Shown in pieces: positions 35,166 to 44,934 of a stretch of DNA of 64,000 nucleotides (its first letter is position 1; each line of letters starts with the position of its first letter). The stretch covers positions 1 through 64,000 of the forward strand of contig CANIZL010000012.1 in the NCBI GenBank assembly GCA_947471985.1, written 5' to 3'. The notes below the pieces were generated by a model, which was not told the DNA's origin, searched no databases, and was given only the letters and a program-made list of their open reading frames with translations. Source of the DNA: Verrucomicrobiota bacterium (GTDB lineage: Bacteria > Verrucomicrobiota > Verrucomicrobiia > Limisphaerales > UBA9464). Position numbers and translations under genes: made by a program.

Positions 35166-36851
35166 ATGCTCCACACCCTCCGTATTCGCAATCTGGCCTT
35201 GGTGGCGGAATTGACCCTCGATTTTGGACCGGGGTTGAGCGTCCTCACCGGCGAGACCGGCGCGGGCAAATCCGTAATTCTTGGAGCCCTGAACCTTGTC
35301 CTGGGCCAGCGGGCGGACCGCGGAGCCATCCGGGCCGGGGCGGATCAATGTACGGTGGAAGCGGCCTTTGATATCTCACGCCTGCGGCCGCCGCTCAGTG
35401 CCTTTCTCGAGGAAAACGGCCTGGAACCCTGTGCCGATGGGCAGTTGGTCCTCAAACGATCGTTCAGCAGCGCGGGGGCCAATCGGCAATTCGTAAATGG
35501 TTCACCCACCACCCTGGCCGCCCTGACCACACTCGGTGCCTGGTTGGTCGATCTGCACGGTCCGCACGAACATCAATCCCTGCTCCAACCCCACCGGCAA
35601 CTCGCCATCCTCGACGCCTTCGGCAACCTTGAAGCCGCACGCCAATCCCTCGCCGAACTCGTCCGCCAACGAAATGCCGCCGAGGCCGAACTCGCGGCGT
35701 TGGTCATCGACGAACGCACCTACGCCCAGCAACTCGACCTCACCCGGCATCAGGTCCGCGAAATCACCGATGCCCGCCTGCAATCGGGCGAGGATGCGAC
35801 CGTGGCCGCAGAACATCACCGGGCCCACCACGCGGCCCGCCGCTTGGAACTGAGCCTCGGTGCCCTCGACGCCCTGAGCGAAAGCGAGGACGCCGCCACC
35901 ACCCGACTCGCGGTTGTCGGCCGCGCCCTGCAGGAGTTGGTGCGCCTCGACCCGACCGCGCAAGACCTGGCCGACGGATTGGATCAATCCGTGTCGCTGC
36001 TGCGCGACGTGCAGCACGGGCTGGTATCGTACGGCGAACGGGCAGAGGTGGATCCCGGCCGCCTGGCGGAACTCGAACAGCGATTGGATCTCCTCCAGTC
36101 CTTGAAACGCAAGTACGGCCCCACGCTGGACGAGGTGCAGGCTTTTGGCGTCACCGCGCGGGAGAAACTCGCGGCTTTGGAAGGGCGATCCGTTGAACTC
36201 ACCCGCATCAACACCCTGCGCGAGCGATTGCAGCGGGAGATTCTCACCGCCGCCCGAAAGTTGTCCCAGTCCCGCCAGGCGGTCATTCCGCGGCTGGTGA
36301 AAGCCGTTCAGCTGGAATTGTCCGCCTTGGGATTCCGTCAGTCCGAATTCGCCATTTCCGTAACGTTCAACCCCGACGGCATCCAGAGCTCCGGCGGGGA
36401 CGTGCTGGAATTCCAGTTCGCGCCGAACCCCGGCGAGCCCGCCCGGCCGTTGCGGGCCATCGCCTCCAGCGGCGAACTCGCCCGCGTCATGCTGGCGCTG
36501 AAGACCGTCCTCGCCGCCGAAGATGAAGTGCCGGTGCTGGTGTTCGATGAAGTCGACGCCAACATCGGCGGCGAGACCGCCCACGCCGTCGGCGAAAAAA
36601 TGCGCCAGATTGCCCGCCAACATCAGGTGCTGTGCATCACCCACCTCGCTCCCGTCGCCGCGCACGGCGACGCGCATTTCGTGGTGACCAAGGACGTCGC
36701 CGCGGGTCGGACGGAATCGCAGGTGACCCAGTTGAAAGCGGGTGGCCGGGTGGACGAATTGGCCCGCATGCTCGGCGGCGGCCCCGCCGCCCGGCGCCAC
36801 GCGGAAGAACTGCTTAACCAGCGGAAAAAGACCAAAACGGCCACGTCGTAG
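35166..36851 (+). CDS. recN: DNA repair protein RecN
   Basis: SMC-like ATPase for double-strand break repair. 561 residues, standard for RecN. The N-terminal part has Walker A GETGAGKSVILGAL (about 30-43) and DLHGPHEHQSLL; a coiled-coil middle region follows (about 150-370). The C-terminal ATPase half has the signature ASSGELARVMLALK, Walker B PVLVFDEVDANIGGETA and ITHLAPVAAHGDAHFVV. All core motifs are intact. Confidence 0.96.
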   Translation: MLHTLRIRNLALVAELTLDFGPGLSVLTGETGAGKSVILGALNLVLGQRADRGAIRAGADQCTVEAAFDISRLRPPLSAFLEENGLEPCADGQLVLKRSFSSAGANRQFVNGSPTTLAALTTLGAWLVDLHGPHEHQSLLQPHRQLAILDAFGNLEAARQSLAELVRQRNAAEAELAALVIDERTYAQQLDLTRHQVREITDARLQSGEDATVAAEHHRAHHAARRLELSLGALDALSESEDAATTRLAVVGRALQELVRLDPTAQDLADGLDQSVSLLRDVQHGLVSYGERAEVDPGRLAELEQRLDLLQSLKRKYGPTLDEVQAFGVTAREKLAALEGRSVELTRINTLRERLQREILTAARKLSQSRQAVIPRLVKAVQLELSALGFRQSEFAISVTFNPDGIQSSGGDVLEFQFAPNPGEPARPLRAIASSGELARVMLALKTVLAAEDEVPVLVFDEVDANIGGETAHAVGEKMRQIARQHQVLCITHLAPVAAHGDAHFVVTKDVAAGRTESQVTQLKAGGRVDELARMLGGGPAARRHAEELLNQRKKTKTATS

Positions 36852-36903
36852 CCTTGGCTTGGATCTCTCCCATCGGTCTCCTCCCATCGGTCTCCCGGAT
36901 TTC

Positions 36904-38091
36904 ATGAAACGCTTTTGGCTCTTCCTGGTGCCCCTGCTGCTGGCCAGCTGCACCGCCGTCCCGCGCCACGCCCGAAACACGGGTCCCTGGGACCCCGCCA
37001 CCCTTCGGCACCCCCCGACTTGGTCCGCCGGGGCGCGCGCCGGGTTGGTCGAGGAGATCTATTACGAAGGTGAGCTCCGGCAGGGCCGGCCCACCCGGGT
37101 CTTCGCCTATCTGGGCAAACCCGCCGGCGCCCACTCTGGAAAATTGCCGGCCATGCTGCTGGTCCACGGTGGCGGCGGTAAAGCCTTCAAGGAATGGGCG
37201 GATCACTGGGCCCAGCGGGGCTACGTCGCCCTGGCCATGGATCTTGGCGGCAACGGTCCCGCCGGTCCCCTGCCCGACGGCATGCCCGACCAGTCCGATA
37301 AAACCAAGTTCCGCAATTTCGGCGAGGACGAAATCCGGGACATGTGGACCTACCACGCCGTCGCAGCGGTATTGCGGGGACATGCGTTGCTGAAATCGCT
37401 ACCCGAAGTCGACCCGCGACGAATCGGCGTCACCGGCATCAGTTGGGGCGGTTACCTGACCTGCATCGTGGCGGGCATCGACCCGGAACTGCAAGTGGCG
37501 GTGCCCGTGTACGGCTGCGGCTTTCTCGGCGACAACAGCGTCTGGACCGATCAATCCCTCGCCGCCATGTCCCCGGAATCCCGCGAACGGTGGCTGCGCG
37601 TTTTTGATCCCAGCCGATATCTGGCCGGAGTGAGTTGCCCGACCTTGTTCCTGAACGGCGCGACCGATTTTGCCTATCCGCTCGATAGCTACCAAAAATC
37701 CTATCGCCTCGTACCCGAACCCCACCGGCACGTTAGCGTCGTCGTCGGTCTGCCGCACGGGCACATTTGGACGTTCGGGGAGGTGGATGCGTTTGTGGAC
37801 AACGCGCTCCGGGGCGGTCCCGATTTACCCCGCCTGGGTCCGCTCCAGCAGGCCAACGGCCGGGCAGGTGCGCCGGTGAAAAGCTCCTCGCCCATCACGG
37901 CCGCCACCCTGCACTACACCACGGATTCCGGGCCGTGGCAGAAGCGTACCTGGAAGAGTGTGGCCGCGCAGGTCGGCCCTCATGCGGTCTCCGCCGAGCT
38001 GCCGCGCGAGCGTCCGTTGGTGGCCTTCCTGGCGATCGTCGACGCGCACGGACTCCGGGTCAGCACCGAGCACATAACGCTAACCCCTTGA
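36904..38091 (+). CDS. Lipoprotein alpha/beta hydrolase (acetyl-xylan-esterase / dienelactone-hydrolase-like)
   Basis: 395 residues from ATG 36904. The signal sequence MKRFWLFLVPLLLASC has a good lipobox (LASC). The hydrolase core shows MLLVHGGGGKAF (oxyanion region), GVTGISWGGYL (nucleophile Ser), LFLNGATDFAYPLDSY (acid) and GLPHGHIWTF (His), a complete triad. A C-terminal beta-domain of about 85 residues follows. Substrate is unknown; ester bonds in plant or algal polysaccharide are plausible given the other esterase and sulfatase in the window. It lies 52 bases after recN. Confidence 0.85.
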   Translation: MKRFWLFLVPLLLASCTAVPRHARNTGPWDPATLRHPPTWSAGARAGLVEEIYYEGELRQGRPTRVFAYLGKPAGAHSGKLPAMLLVHGGGGKAFKEWADHWAQRGYVALAMDLGGNGPAGPLPDGMPDQSDKTKFRNFGEDEIRDMWTYHAVAAVLRGHALLKSLPEVDPRRIGVTGISWGGYLTCIVAGIDPELQVAVPVYGCGFLGDNSVWTDQSLAAMSPESRERWLRVFDPSRYLAGVSCPTLFLNGATDFAYPLDSYQKSYRLVPEPHRHVSVVVGLPHGHIWTFGEVDAFVDNALRGGPDLPRLGPLQQANGRAGAPVKSSSPITAATLHYTTDSGPWQKRTWKSVAAQVGPHAVSAELPRERPLVAFLAIVDAHGLRVSTEHITLTP

Positions 38092-38124
38092 TCCGAGGAC
38101 GGCGCGGCCCCCGGGGCAAACGTC

Positions 38125-38141
38125 CCGGACGCTGAGTCCGG
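38125..38141. repeat. Small palindromic hairpin, possible REP-like element
   Basis: Stem CCGGAC/GTCCGG with loop GCTGA in the spacer between the lipoprotein and DUF4337 genes. It resembles the hairpin at 18440-18463 in stem and in the loop core GCTGA. Confidence 0.4.
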
Positions 38142-38205
38142 AGCCCTGATCGTCACCACATTCGGGGTTGTTATCGCCCCCCGAACCCTCTACTTCCCGG
38201 CGATC

Positions 38206-38820
38206 ATGGCTGAAGTAGAAATTCCTCACGGAGAAGGCAAGGAAGGCGAAAAGCAGATCGGCATCATGATCGCAATCATTGCGGTCGTCATGGCCATCGT
38301 CGGGGCGCTCGGCAACAATGCCGCCAACGAGCGCATTGTGAAGGCGGTGGAATCCTCCAATGGGTTCGCCTGGTACCAGGCCAAACGTCAGCGCAGCTAC
38401 CTGAACGATCTCGAGATCAAACGCATCGCCATCGAGCTCGCCGGCACCCCCACGGCCGCGCAGCGGGAGGCTCTGACCAAGCTGGCCACGGATCTCAAAG
38501 CCAAGAACGAGGAGTACCACTCCGAGAATGAAAAGCTTCAGAAAGACGCGCTCGAGGCGAAGATCGAATCGGAAGTGTCCGGGGAAAAGAACGACGGCTT
38601 TGATCACGCCGAGATCCTGCTGCAGGTGGCCGTGGTGCTGTGCTCCCTCACGCTACTGACCAGCAACCGGAATTTCCTGCGGGTCGGCATCGCCGTGGCG
38701 ATTTTGGGCGGAATCTGGGGCGGCAAGACGCTGGTGCTCAAAGCCCACCCGCCGGGCGGGGAACACGCCGCTCCGGCGGCCCACGCCGAGCCCGCGGCCC
38801 ACGCCGCTCCGGCGAAATAA
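38206..38820 (+). CDS. DUF4337 membrane protein
   Basis: 204 residues. After EGEKQIGIMIAIIAVVMAIVGAL (first helix) comes the family segment WYQAKRQRSYLNDLEIKRI. A charged coiled-coil region follows (about 85-130), then two more helices around ILLQVAVVLCSLTLLT and LRVGIAVAILGGIWGG. The tail is Ala/His/Pro-rich. DUF4337 proteins are found mainly in Gram-negative bacteria and have no assigned function. Monocistronic by position. Confidence 0.8.
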   Translation: MAEVEIPHGEGKEGEKQIGIMIAIIAVVMAIVGALGNNAANERIVKAVESSNGFAWYQAKRQRSYLNDLEIKRIAIELAGTPTAAQREALTKLATDLKAKNEEYHSENEKLQKDALEAKIESEVSGEKNDGFDHAEILLQVAVVLCSLTLLTSNRNFLRVGIAVAILGGIWGGKTLVLKAHPPGGEHAAPAAHAEPAAHAAPAK

Positions 38821-38873
38821 GGATCCCGGTAAGGTCCGGGACCGCCCGCCGCCCGCGCCCGCGGGCGAAACCC

Positions 38874-41174
38874 CTAGCGGCGGACGGCCAGAATCCGGCC
38901 GCGCGCGGCCAGGAAAAGCAGCGCGCAGAGCACCGCAAACGGAATCAGGGAAAGCGCCCCGGAATACGCATGGGCGTCCGCTTCAAAGAATGGATTCACC
39001 CGTTGCGACCAGTCGGTGATCCATTTGTCGAAGCCTTCCAGCAGACCCTGGGACGCCGCCACCACGATCCCGGCGATGCTCCCGCCCGCGATATAGCCCG
39101 ACGCCATCAGCACGCCGGGTGATTTATCGCTCTCTGCCGCCATCTGCTCCTCCGTCCATCCCGCGCGCTGCTGCGCCGGACGGGTGGCCCGATCCACCAA
39201 CCAACGAATTCCCCCGCCGATGAAAATGGGCGCGGAGACGGCCATGGGGAGATAAACCCCGACCGCAAAGGCCAGCGAGCCCACACCGCAAAGTTCCAAG
39301 GCCACGGCGATCATCACGCCAAACAGGACCAGCGCCCACGGAAGCTTCTGATCCAAAATTCCCTTGATGATGAGGCTGACCAGGGTCGCCTTGGGGGCAT
39401 CGTATTTGCGCACTTCCCGGCCATCTTCCGTCTTCGGGAACTTGCCGTTGATGCCCGGATCCACCAGCCACACCGGACGACCGGCATCATCCACCAAAAA
39501 CTTCCGCGCGGCCCCGCCCGCCGGGTCCGGTTGATGCCACACGCCATAGGTCCGGGTATCTCCTGCCGGCCGGTGGGGTCCCACGGTGGTTTCGCGTCGA
39601 GGTGACAGCTCGCTGGCCGGGGCCACCAACGCCGCAGCGCCCACCCGGGCGGCCGGGACATAGGTCGTGGCGTTGTCATTCAGCAACAGCAGCACCGGCC
39701 CCAGGACGAGCGCCGAGGCCGCCGCGCCAATCAGGATGGCGATCTGTTGCCGGGCCGGGGTGCCGCCCACCAGAAATCCCGTCTTCAAATCCTGGGAGGT
39801 GGTCCCCCCGTTCGAACACGCGATGCAGACGATGGCCCCCACACTGAGCGCGGCGACATACGCCGAGCCGCCCTTAAAACCGCAGACCAAAAACAGCAGG
39901 CACGTGAACAACAACGTCGCAATGGTCATGCCCGAAACCGGATTCGAGCTGGACCCAATTTCACCGGTGAGACGCGACGACACGGTGACAAACAGGAATC
40001 CCAACACGAGCACCAACAGGGCGCCCACCACGGCGAGTGGAATTGAACTCTGACCGGTGACCTCCCGCAGGAACAGCGTCACCGCCGCCAGCAGCACCAC
40101 CACGCCCCCCACCACAAATTTGAGCGGCAGATCCCGCTCCGTGCGCGGGGTGACTGCCGAACGCTTCGCGGTTTCATCCCCACCAAAGTCCGCCAACCCC
40201 GCCCGCAACCCGCGCCAAATGGTGGGCAGCGCGCGCGCCAGGCTCACCAAACCACCCGCGGTCACCGCCCCGGCGCCGATATACAGAATATACTCCGAGC
40301 GGATTTCCCCAATGCCCATGGCACTGATGGGCTTGGTCCCGGGAGCCACCGGACCGGGAGCAAACTGCCCGAAGAATTTGATCACCGGGATCAGCACCAG
40401 ATAACTCAGCACGCCACCGGCCATCATGACGCCCGCCACGCGCGGGCCGATGATGTAACCCACCCCCAGCATTTCCGGCGAAATCTCCGCGGCCACCGAG
40501 CCCCCCTTCAACGGCGCCCCAAAAGCATAGCCCACGGCATCGTTCCATAACTTCAAGGACCGACTCATCACGTTGTAGAGCAGTCCGATGATCAATCCGC
40601 CGAAGATAGTCTTCGCATTCACGCCGCCGAGCCGGGCTTCGCGCTGATGTTCCCCGGCCGCCGCGTTCCGCGAACGGTCGCACGCCCCGGCCTTGAGCAC
40701 TTCCGCGCACGCAGTGCCCTCCGGATATTTAAGAATCCCGTGCTGTTGCACGATGAGCGCCCGGCGCAGGGGGATCATCAGCAGAATGCCCAGCAGCCCG
40801 CCCAGCAGCGCCACCACAAGGACGCGAATCAATTCCAGATCGAATCCCAAAATCAGGATGGCGGGCATCGTGACACCGACGCCGAACGCGAGGGACTCCC
40901 CGGCGGAACCCGCCGTCTGGGCGATGTTATGCTCCAGAATGGTGCCGTCGCGCACCGGCAACAGCTTCGAAAGTGCCCGCCATAGGGCCATGGAAATCAC
41001 CGCCACGGGAATGCTGGCACTGACCGTCAGACCGACTTTGAGGGTCAGAAACAAGGACGACGCTCCGAAAACGAGTCCCAGCACGGTACCGGTCAGCACA
41101 CTCCGCCAGGTGAACTCCGGCAGCGAGGTTTCATCGGGAACATAGGCGACCGGTTTTCCTGCGGATGAAGACAT
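38874..41174 (-). CDS. OPT-family oligopeptide transporter
   Basis: 766 residues with about 14-16 hydrophobic helices. Family landmarks are VLGLVFGASSLFLTLKVGLTV near the N-terminus, RALIVQQHGILKYPEGTACAE (the conserved TACAE segment), GYIIGPRVAGVMMAGG and ACSNGGTTSQDLKTGFLVGG. A soluble insertion (about 540-600) carries a proline/threonine-rich stretch and KYDAPKATL before the last helices. It should import small peptides or metal chelates with protons. It diverges from the acyltransferase-like gene at 41321. Confidence 0.92.
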   Translation of the reverse strand: MSSSAGKPVAYVPDETSLPEFTWRSVLTGTVLGLVFGASSLFLTLKVGLTVSASIPVAVISMALWRALSKLLPVRDGTILEHNIAQTAGSAGESLAFGVGVTMPAILILGFDLELIRVLVVALLGGLLGILLMIPLRRALIVQQHGILKYPEGTACAEVLKAGACDRSRNAAAGEHQREARLGGVNAKTIFGGLIIGLLYNVMSRSLKLWNDAVGYAFGAPLKGGSVAAEISPEMLGVGYIIGPRVAGVMMAGGVLSYLVLIPVIKFFGQFAPGPVAPGTKPISAMGIGEIRSEYILYIGAGAVTAGGLVSLARALPTIWRGLRAGLADFGGDETAKRSAVTPRTERDLPLKFVVGGVVVLLAAVTLFLREVTGQSSIPLAVVGALLVLVLGFLFVTVSSRLTGEIGSSSNPVSGMTIATLLFTCLLFLVCGFKGGSAYVAALSVGAIVCIACSNGGTTSQDLKTGFLVGGTPARQQIAILIGAAASALVLGPVLLLLNDNATTYVPAARVGAAALVAPASELSPRRETTVGPHRPAGDTRTYGVWHQPDPAGGAARKFLVDDAGRPVWLVDPGINGKFPKTEDGREVRKYDAPKATLVSLIIKGILDQKLPWALVLFGVMIAVALELCGVGSLAFAVGVYLPMAVSAPIFIGGGIRWLVDRATRPAQQRAGWTEEQMAAESDKSPGVLMASGYIAGGSIAGIVVAASQGLLEGFDKWITDWSQRVNPFFEADAHAYSGALSLIPFAVLCALLFLAARGRILAVRR

Positions 41175-41320
41175 CGCCGGCAGATTACCCAGTCCCGGCG
41201 CGGCGGCAATGCCCGAGCCGAATTTCCCGCAACAACTCTTCCCCCACCATGCCGGGGCGCTCCGGCAAAAGTCCGCAACTTTGGTTTCACCGCGCCGGGA
41301 TGACGTGTTCTTCTACGTCG

Positions 41321-42463
41321 ATGGCCGAAGAAACTAGTCTTCCCGCGCGGCGCGAGCGCATGGTCTCGCTCGATGCCCTGCGGGGGTTCGACATGATGTG
41401 GATCATGGGCGGCGATTCCATCGGGGGCGCCACCGCGGCCGCTCTCGGAGAGCACCACTGGTTCGCCCAGCAACTCGAGCACGTCTCCTGGGAAGGCTGC
41501 CGCTTTTACGATCTGATTTTTCCCACGTTCGTGTTCATGGCGGGCATCTCCGCCGTGTTTTCCCTCGGGCGCATCCGGGAGGAACGGGGCAAGGACGCCG
41601 CCTTCGTCCGCCTCCTGCAGCGCGCGTTCCTCCTCTACGTCCTGGGGTTGTTTTACTACGGACTTTGGAGCAAGGGCTTTGATCAAATCCGCTGGATGGG
41701 CGTGCTGCAACGGATCGCCCTCAGCTACCTCGGCGCCGGTTTCTTCTTCATCTTCTGCAAACCGCGCACGCTCATCGCGGTCACCGCGACAATCCTCATC
41801 GGTTACTGGGCCGCCCTGACGTTCATCCCGGTGCCCGGCTTCGGGGCGGGCGACCTGCAGGAAGGGCACAACCTGACCAACTGGTTCGATGCGAATTATC
41901 TCCCCGGCTACAAGTGGGATAAGACGCACGATCCGGAAGGAATCCTGAGCACCTTCCCGGCGATCGCCACCGGGCTGCTGGGCGTCTTTGCCGGCCTGGT
42001 CCTGCGGGACACCAACCGACGCCCCACCGGCAAGGCCCTTTGGCTGCTCGGCTACAGCGCCGCCCTGCTCGCCACCGGTTACACCGCCAGTTACTTCCAT
42101 CCGCTCATCAAGAAGCTCTGGACGTCCTCGTACGTGCTGGTGGCGGGCGGCTGGAGTGCCTTTGCGCTGGCCCTGTTCTACTACGTGATCGACGTCCAGA
42201 ATTGGAAACGCTGGTGCACTCCGTTCGTCTGGGTGGGACTCAACCCCATCACCATCTACCTCGCGTGCAACTTGATTAAGTTCGACCCCCTGGGCGCCCG
42301 CCTCGTGGGCGGCAGTACGACGCAGGACGGCGTCACGGTCTGGCACGGATTAGGCGCCTGGAATCCCGGCGTTGGGGCCTTGGTGGTGGCGCTCCTGGGG
42401 ATCGGCTGGGGATTCTGGCTCGCGTGGCTGCTCCATCGCCGACGGATTTATCTCCGCCTCTGA
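41321..42463 (+). CDS. DUF5009/COG4299 acyltransferase-like membrane protein, copy 1
   Basis: 380 residues from ATG 41321 (MAEETSLPARRERMVSLDALRGFDM); the open frame to 41165 overlaps the divergent gene. About ten hydrophobic helices. Features are SLDALRGFDMMWIMGGD, FYDLIFPTFVFMAGISAVFS, MGVLQRIALSYLGAG, DPEGILSTFPAIATGLLGVF, IKKLWTSSYVLVAGGW and WVGLNPITIYLAC. The family is related to heparan-alpha-glucosaminide N-acetyltransferase (HGSNAT/NagX), suggesting membrane-linked acylation of sugars. A close paralogue follows 45 bases downstream. Confidence 0.85.
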   Translation: MAEETSLPARRERMVSLDALRGFDMMWIMGGDSIGGATAAALGEHHWFAQQLEHVSWEGCRFYDLIFPTFVFMAGISAVFSLGRIREERGKDAAFVRLLQRAFLLYVLGLFYYGLWSKGFDQIRWMGVLQRIALSYLGAGFFFIFCKPRTLIAVTATILIGYWAALTFIPVPGFGAGDLQEGHNLTNWFDANYLPGYKWDKTHDPEGILSTFPAIATGLLGVFAGLVLRDTNRRPTGKALWLLGYSAALLATGYTASYFHPLIKKLWTSSYVLVAGGWSAFALALFYYVIDVQNWKRWCTPFVWVGLNPITIYLACNLIKFDPLGARLVGGSTTQDGVTVWHGLGAWNPGVGALVVALLGIGWGFWLAWLLHRRRIYLRL

Positions 42464-42508
42464 ACCCGCCCCCAATCGATCTCTTCCCCGCAACCACTTT
42501 TCCCTGCC

Positions 42509-43750
42509 ATGCCGTATTCCCATTCCGACGATACCGAGTCGTCCATCCGTTACACCGAATTGCCCGACGGATCGCGCCGGGTGCTCGCGATCGATGCCCT
42601 GCGGGGATTCGACATGTTCTGGATCGTCGGCGGCGGCGCCATTGTCGGCGCGCTGAATCGCCTTGGCGACATTCCAGTGATCAGCGGATTGCGGGCGCAA
42701 TTGACCCACGTCGAATGGGACGGCTTCCGTTTCTATGACCTGATCTTCCCGCTCTTCGTTTTCATCGCCGGGGTTTCGGCGGTTTTCTCGTTGTCCAAGG
42801 CCCGGGAACGCGGCGGCGAAGCGCGCGCGGCGAAGCGTCTGCTGGGCCGAGGTCTGCTGCTTTTTCTGGTGGGCGTCTTCTATTCGGGCGGCCTCAGCCA
42901 GGGTCTGGACGGTGTCCGTTGGCTCGGCGTTTTGCAGCGCATTGCCCTCAGCTACACCGCCGCCGGCCTGCTCTTTCTCTACGTGCCGTGGAAATACCTG
43001 ATCGGCGTGGCCGCGGGAATCCTCGTCGGTTACTGGCTGTTCGTCACTCAAAGCAACGTGCGGAACATCCAGTTGGAAACCGCGGGACTGAAGACGCTGG
43101 CCACCAAAACCCACCAGACCAACGCGACGCCCGAGGCGCTCTTTGCCGCCACGACCGAAACCGTCAAAGGCCCCACGCTGCCGGGCCTCAACGTGGTCAA
43201 CCACTTCGATTTCCAACACCTCCCCGGACGTCGCTACGACACCTACTACGATCCCGAGGGAATTCTTTCGACGATCCCCGCCGTGGCCACCTGTCTGCTG
43301 GGGGTTTTCGCCGGTTTGATTCTGGCCAACCCACGGATGCCGATCGGCGGCAAATCCGCATGGCTGTTCCTGCTGGGCTGCGGCTGTATCGTGGCCGGAC
43401 TGGGCTTGAGCTACTCCTTCCCGATCATCAAGAAGCTCTGGAGTTCCAGCTTCGTGCTGGTCGCCGGGGGCTGCAGTTACCTGCTGATGGCGGTCTTCCA
43501 CTACGTCATCGACGTCCTGTGCTGGCGAAGCTGGGCCAAGCCGTTTGTCTGGATCGGCACCAACGCGCTGACGATCTATCTCGTCAACAGCATCCTCCCC
43601 TGGCGGACCATATCGGAACGAATTTTGGGTGGCCCGGTGGCGGAGTTTTTCGGGAATGGCGGACCGGTGATTGTCACCGCGGGCAGCCTGCTGATCATGT
43701 TCCTGTTCGCCCGGTTCCTGTATCGGCGCGGAATTTTCTTCCGGCTCTGA
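42509..43750 (+). CDS. DUF5009/COG4299 acyltransferase-like membrane protein, copy 2
   Basis: 413 residues, paralogous to the preceding gene and colinear with it: AIDALRGFDMFWIVGGG, FYDLIFPLFVFIAGVSAVFS, LGVLQRIALSYTAAG, DPEGILSTIPAVATCLLGVF, IIKKLWSSSFVLVAGG and WIGTNALTIYL. It has an extra loop of about 35 residues (around 185-225) before the DPEGIL motif. Tandem duplication followed by divergence is the simple explanation. The pair may act on different sugars or acyl donors. Confidence 0.85.
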   Translation: MPYSHSDDTESSIRYTELPDGSRRVLAIDALRGFDMFWIVGGGAIVGALNRLGDIPVISGLRAQLTHVEWDGFRFYDLIFPLFVFIAGVSAVFSLSKARERGGEARAAKRLLGRGLLLFLVGVFYSGGLSQGLDGVRWLGVLQRIALSYTAAGLLFLYVPWKYLIGVAAGILVGYWLFVTQSNVRNIQLETAGLKTLATKTHQTNATPEALFAATTETVKGPTLPGLNVVNHFDFQHLPGRRYDTYYDPEGILSTIPAVATCLLGVFAGLILANPRMPIGGKSAWLFLLGCGCIVAGLGLSYSFPIIKKLWSSSFVLVAGGCSYLLMAVFHYVIDVLCWRSWAKPFVWIGTNALTIYLVNSILPWRTISERILGGPVAEFFGNGGPVIVTAGSLLIMFLFARFLYRRGIFFRL

Positions 43751-43786
43751 GCGAGGCCGCCGGAAAACCGGAAGCCGGATAGGCAA

Positions 43787-43823
43787 ACTGAAAAAAGAAA
43801 ACGGCGCGGCAACCGCCGCGCCG
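43787..43823 (-). terminator. Intrinsic terminator (minus strand) for the cupredoxin-like gene
   Basis: An 8-base GC stem (CGGCGCGG/CCGCGCCG) with a 6-base loop. On the minus strand it is followed by TTTTCTTTTTT. It lies between convergent genes, so it may act weakly in both directions. Confidence 0.8.
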
Positions 43824-43890
43824 ACATCGGAGCAGGCCCCGCGGTGGAGGGGGAGATTTATCACCCGCCCACCGGAGTACCGCGAACGCC

Positions 43891-44934
43891 TTACTTCACC
43901 GGAATCACCACACCCGCGGTCGCGGCGCCATCGGCGCCGACCGTGATTTCCGCGGTAACCTCACCGCCCCGGACGTGATTCGCCGCCAGGGTATACTTGC
44001 CCGCGGGCAGACCGGCCGGCAGTTCAAATACCCCGTGGGCATCCGTCACCGCAAAGAAGGGATGCGGCACCACGCCGACATAGCCCGCCATCCACGGATG
44101 CACGCTGCAAACGAGCTTGATGAGAACTTCCGGGTTGGCGAAGGATTTCTCCAGCGCCTTGGCCCCGGGTCCTTGGGCGAGATTGAAAGTGGAATTACCG
44201 GTGGCGGATTTGTTAAAAAGGACGTTGTGCAGCACTGGGTCGCTATTGCGGATTTCCACCATCTGCCCGGTCATCAATCCCGTGATCATCGGCTCGTAAA
44301 TGCAGCCCTTCTGATCGATCACCGGCTTGGCGCCCGGCGCCGGGAAGGACTTACCCTCGAGACCCTTCTTGATGTAGACGAACACGTTGGCCAGCCCCTG
44401 TCCTTCGCCCACCCAACTACGGGTCAGCGGTTCGGACGTTTGCAACTTGCCGCAGTTCGCGTCGGATTTGAGCGGAACGATCACTCGTTCGGCCGGCCGC
44501 GCGCCGCCGATGGCGACGATGCCGCGCACATGGGGGCCACCGGCCGACGGAGGCAGCTTGGACAAATCGGCGACCGTTGAGGAAGCGGCAGGTGCTTCCG
44601 GTGCCTTGGCCGCTTCCGCCGGCTTGGCGGGCTCCGCGGCATGGGCGGCGGCAACGGGTGCCGCAGCGGCCCCATGACCCGAAGCCACGACCTCATGGAC
44701 CGCACGCCGGAGTTCCTCCGCTTTCGCCTCGGACAGTTCGCCCGCGTGGCGGGAGGCTTCCCGGGCAGCGTCCGCCTCCTTCACCCCGGCCGACACCAGC
44801 TCGTCGAGCTTCCGCAGTTCCGTCGACGGCGCCGCAACCTGAAATGTGCCGAGGTAAGTGGCCGTGCCCGCGGCGACCGCCAGCAACACCGTGATCCCGC
44901 CCAAAAGGGCTTTCGTGGTATTTGTCTCCGACAT
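43891..44934 (-). CDS. Membrane-anchored cupredoxin-like protein with carboxypeptidase-regulatory-like tail
   Basis: 347 residues from ATG 44934; the frame is open to 46026 but that part is antisense to the next genes. One N-terminal helix (LLGGITVLLAVAAGTATYL, about 10-28), a charged coiled coil (about 38-85), an Ala/Pro-rich linker (about 88-122), then the conserved domain. Possible type-1 copper ligands are visible in order: His in DPVLHNVLF, and Cys, His and Met in VCSVHPWMAGY. The C-terminus is a beta-sandwich (DAHGVFELPAGLPAGKYTL). A periplasmic electron-transfer or copper role is inferred; the domain resembles those seen with cytochromes in Verrucomicrobia and Planctomycetes. Confidence 0.75.
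   Translation of the reverse strand: MSETNTTKALLGGITVLLAVAAGTATYLGTFQVAAPSTELRKLDELVSAGVKEADAAREASRHAGELSEAKAEELRRAVHEVVASGHGAAAAPVAAAHAAEPAKPAEAAKAPEAPAASSTVADLSKLPPSAGGPHVRGIVAIGGARPAERVIVPLKSDANCGKLQTSEPLTRSWVGEGQGLANVFVYIKKGLEGKSFPAPGAKPVIDQKGCIYEPMITGLMTGQMVEIRNSDPVLHNVLFNKSATGNSTFNLAQGPGAKALEKSFANPEVLIKLVCSVHPWMAGYVGVVPHPFFAVTDAHGVFELPAGLPAGKYTLAANHVRGGEVTAEITVGADGAATAGVVIPVK

Noticed and set aside
35502..37001. 499-codon minus-strand frame over recN
   Set aside because: Shadow of RecN, which has every motif on the plus strand. The same applies to 33572-34939 (minus) and 60499-62007 (minus).
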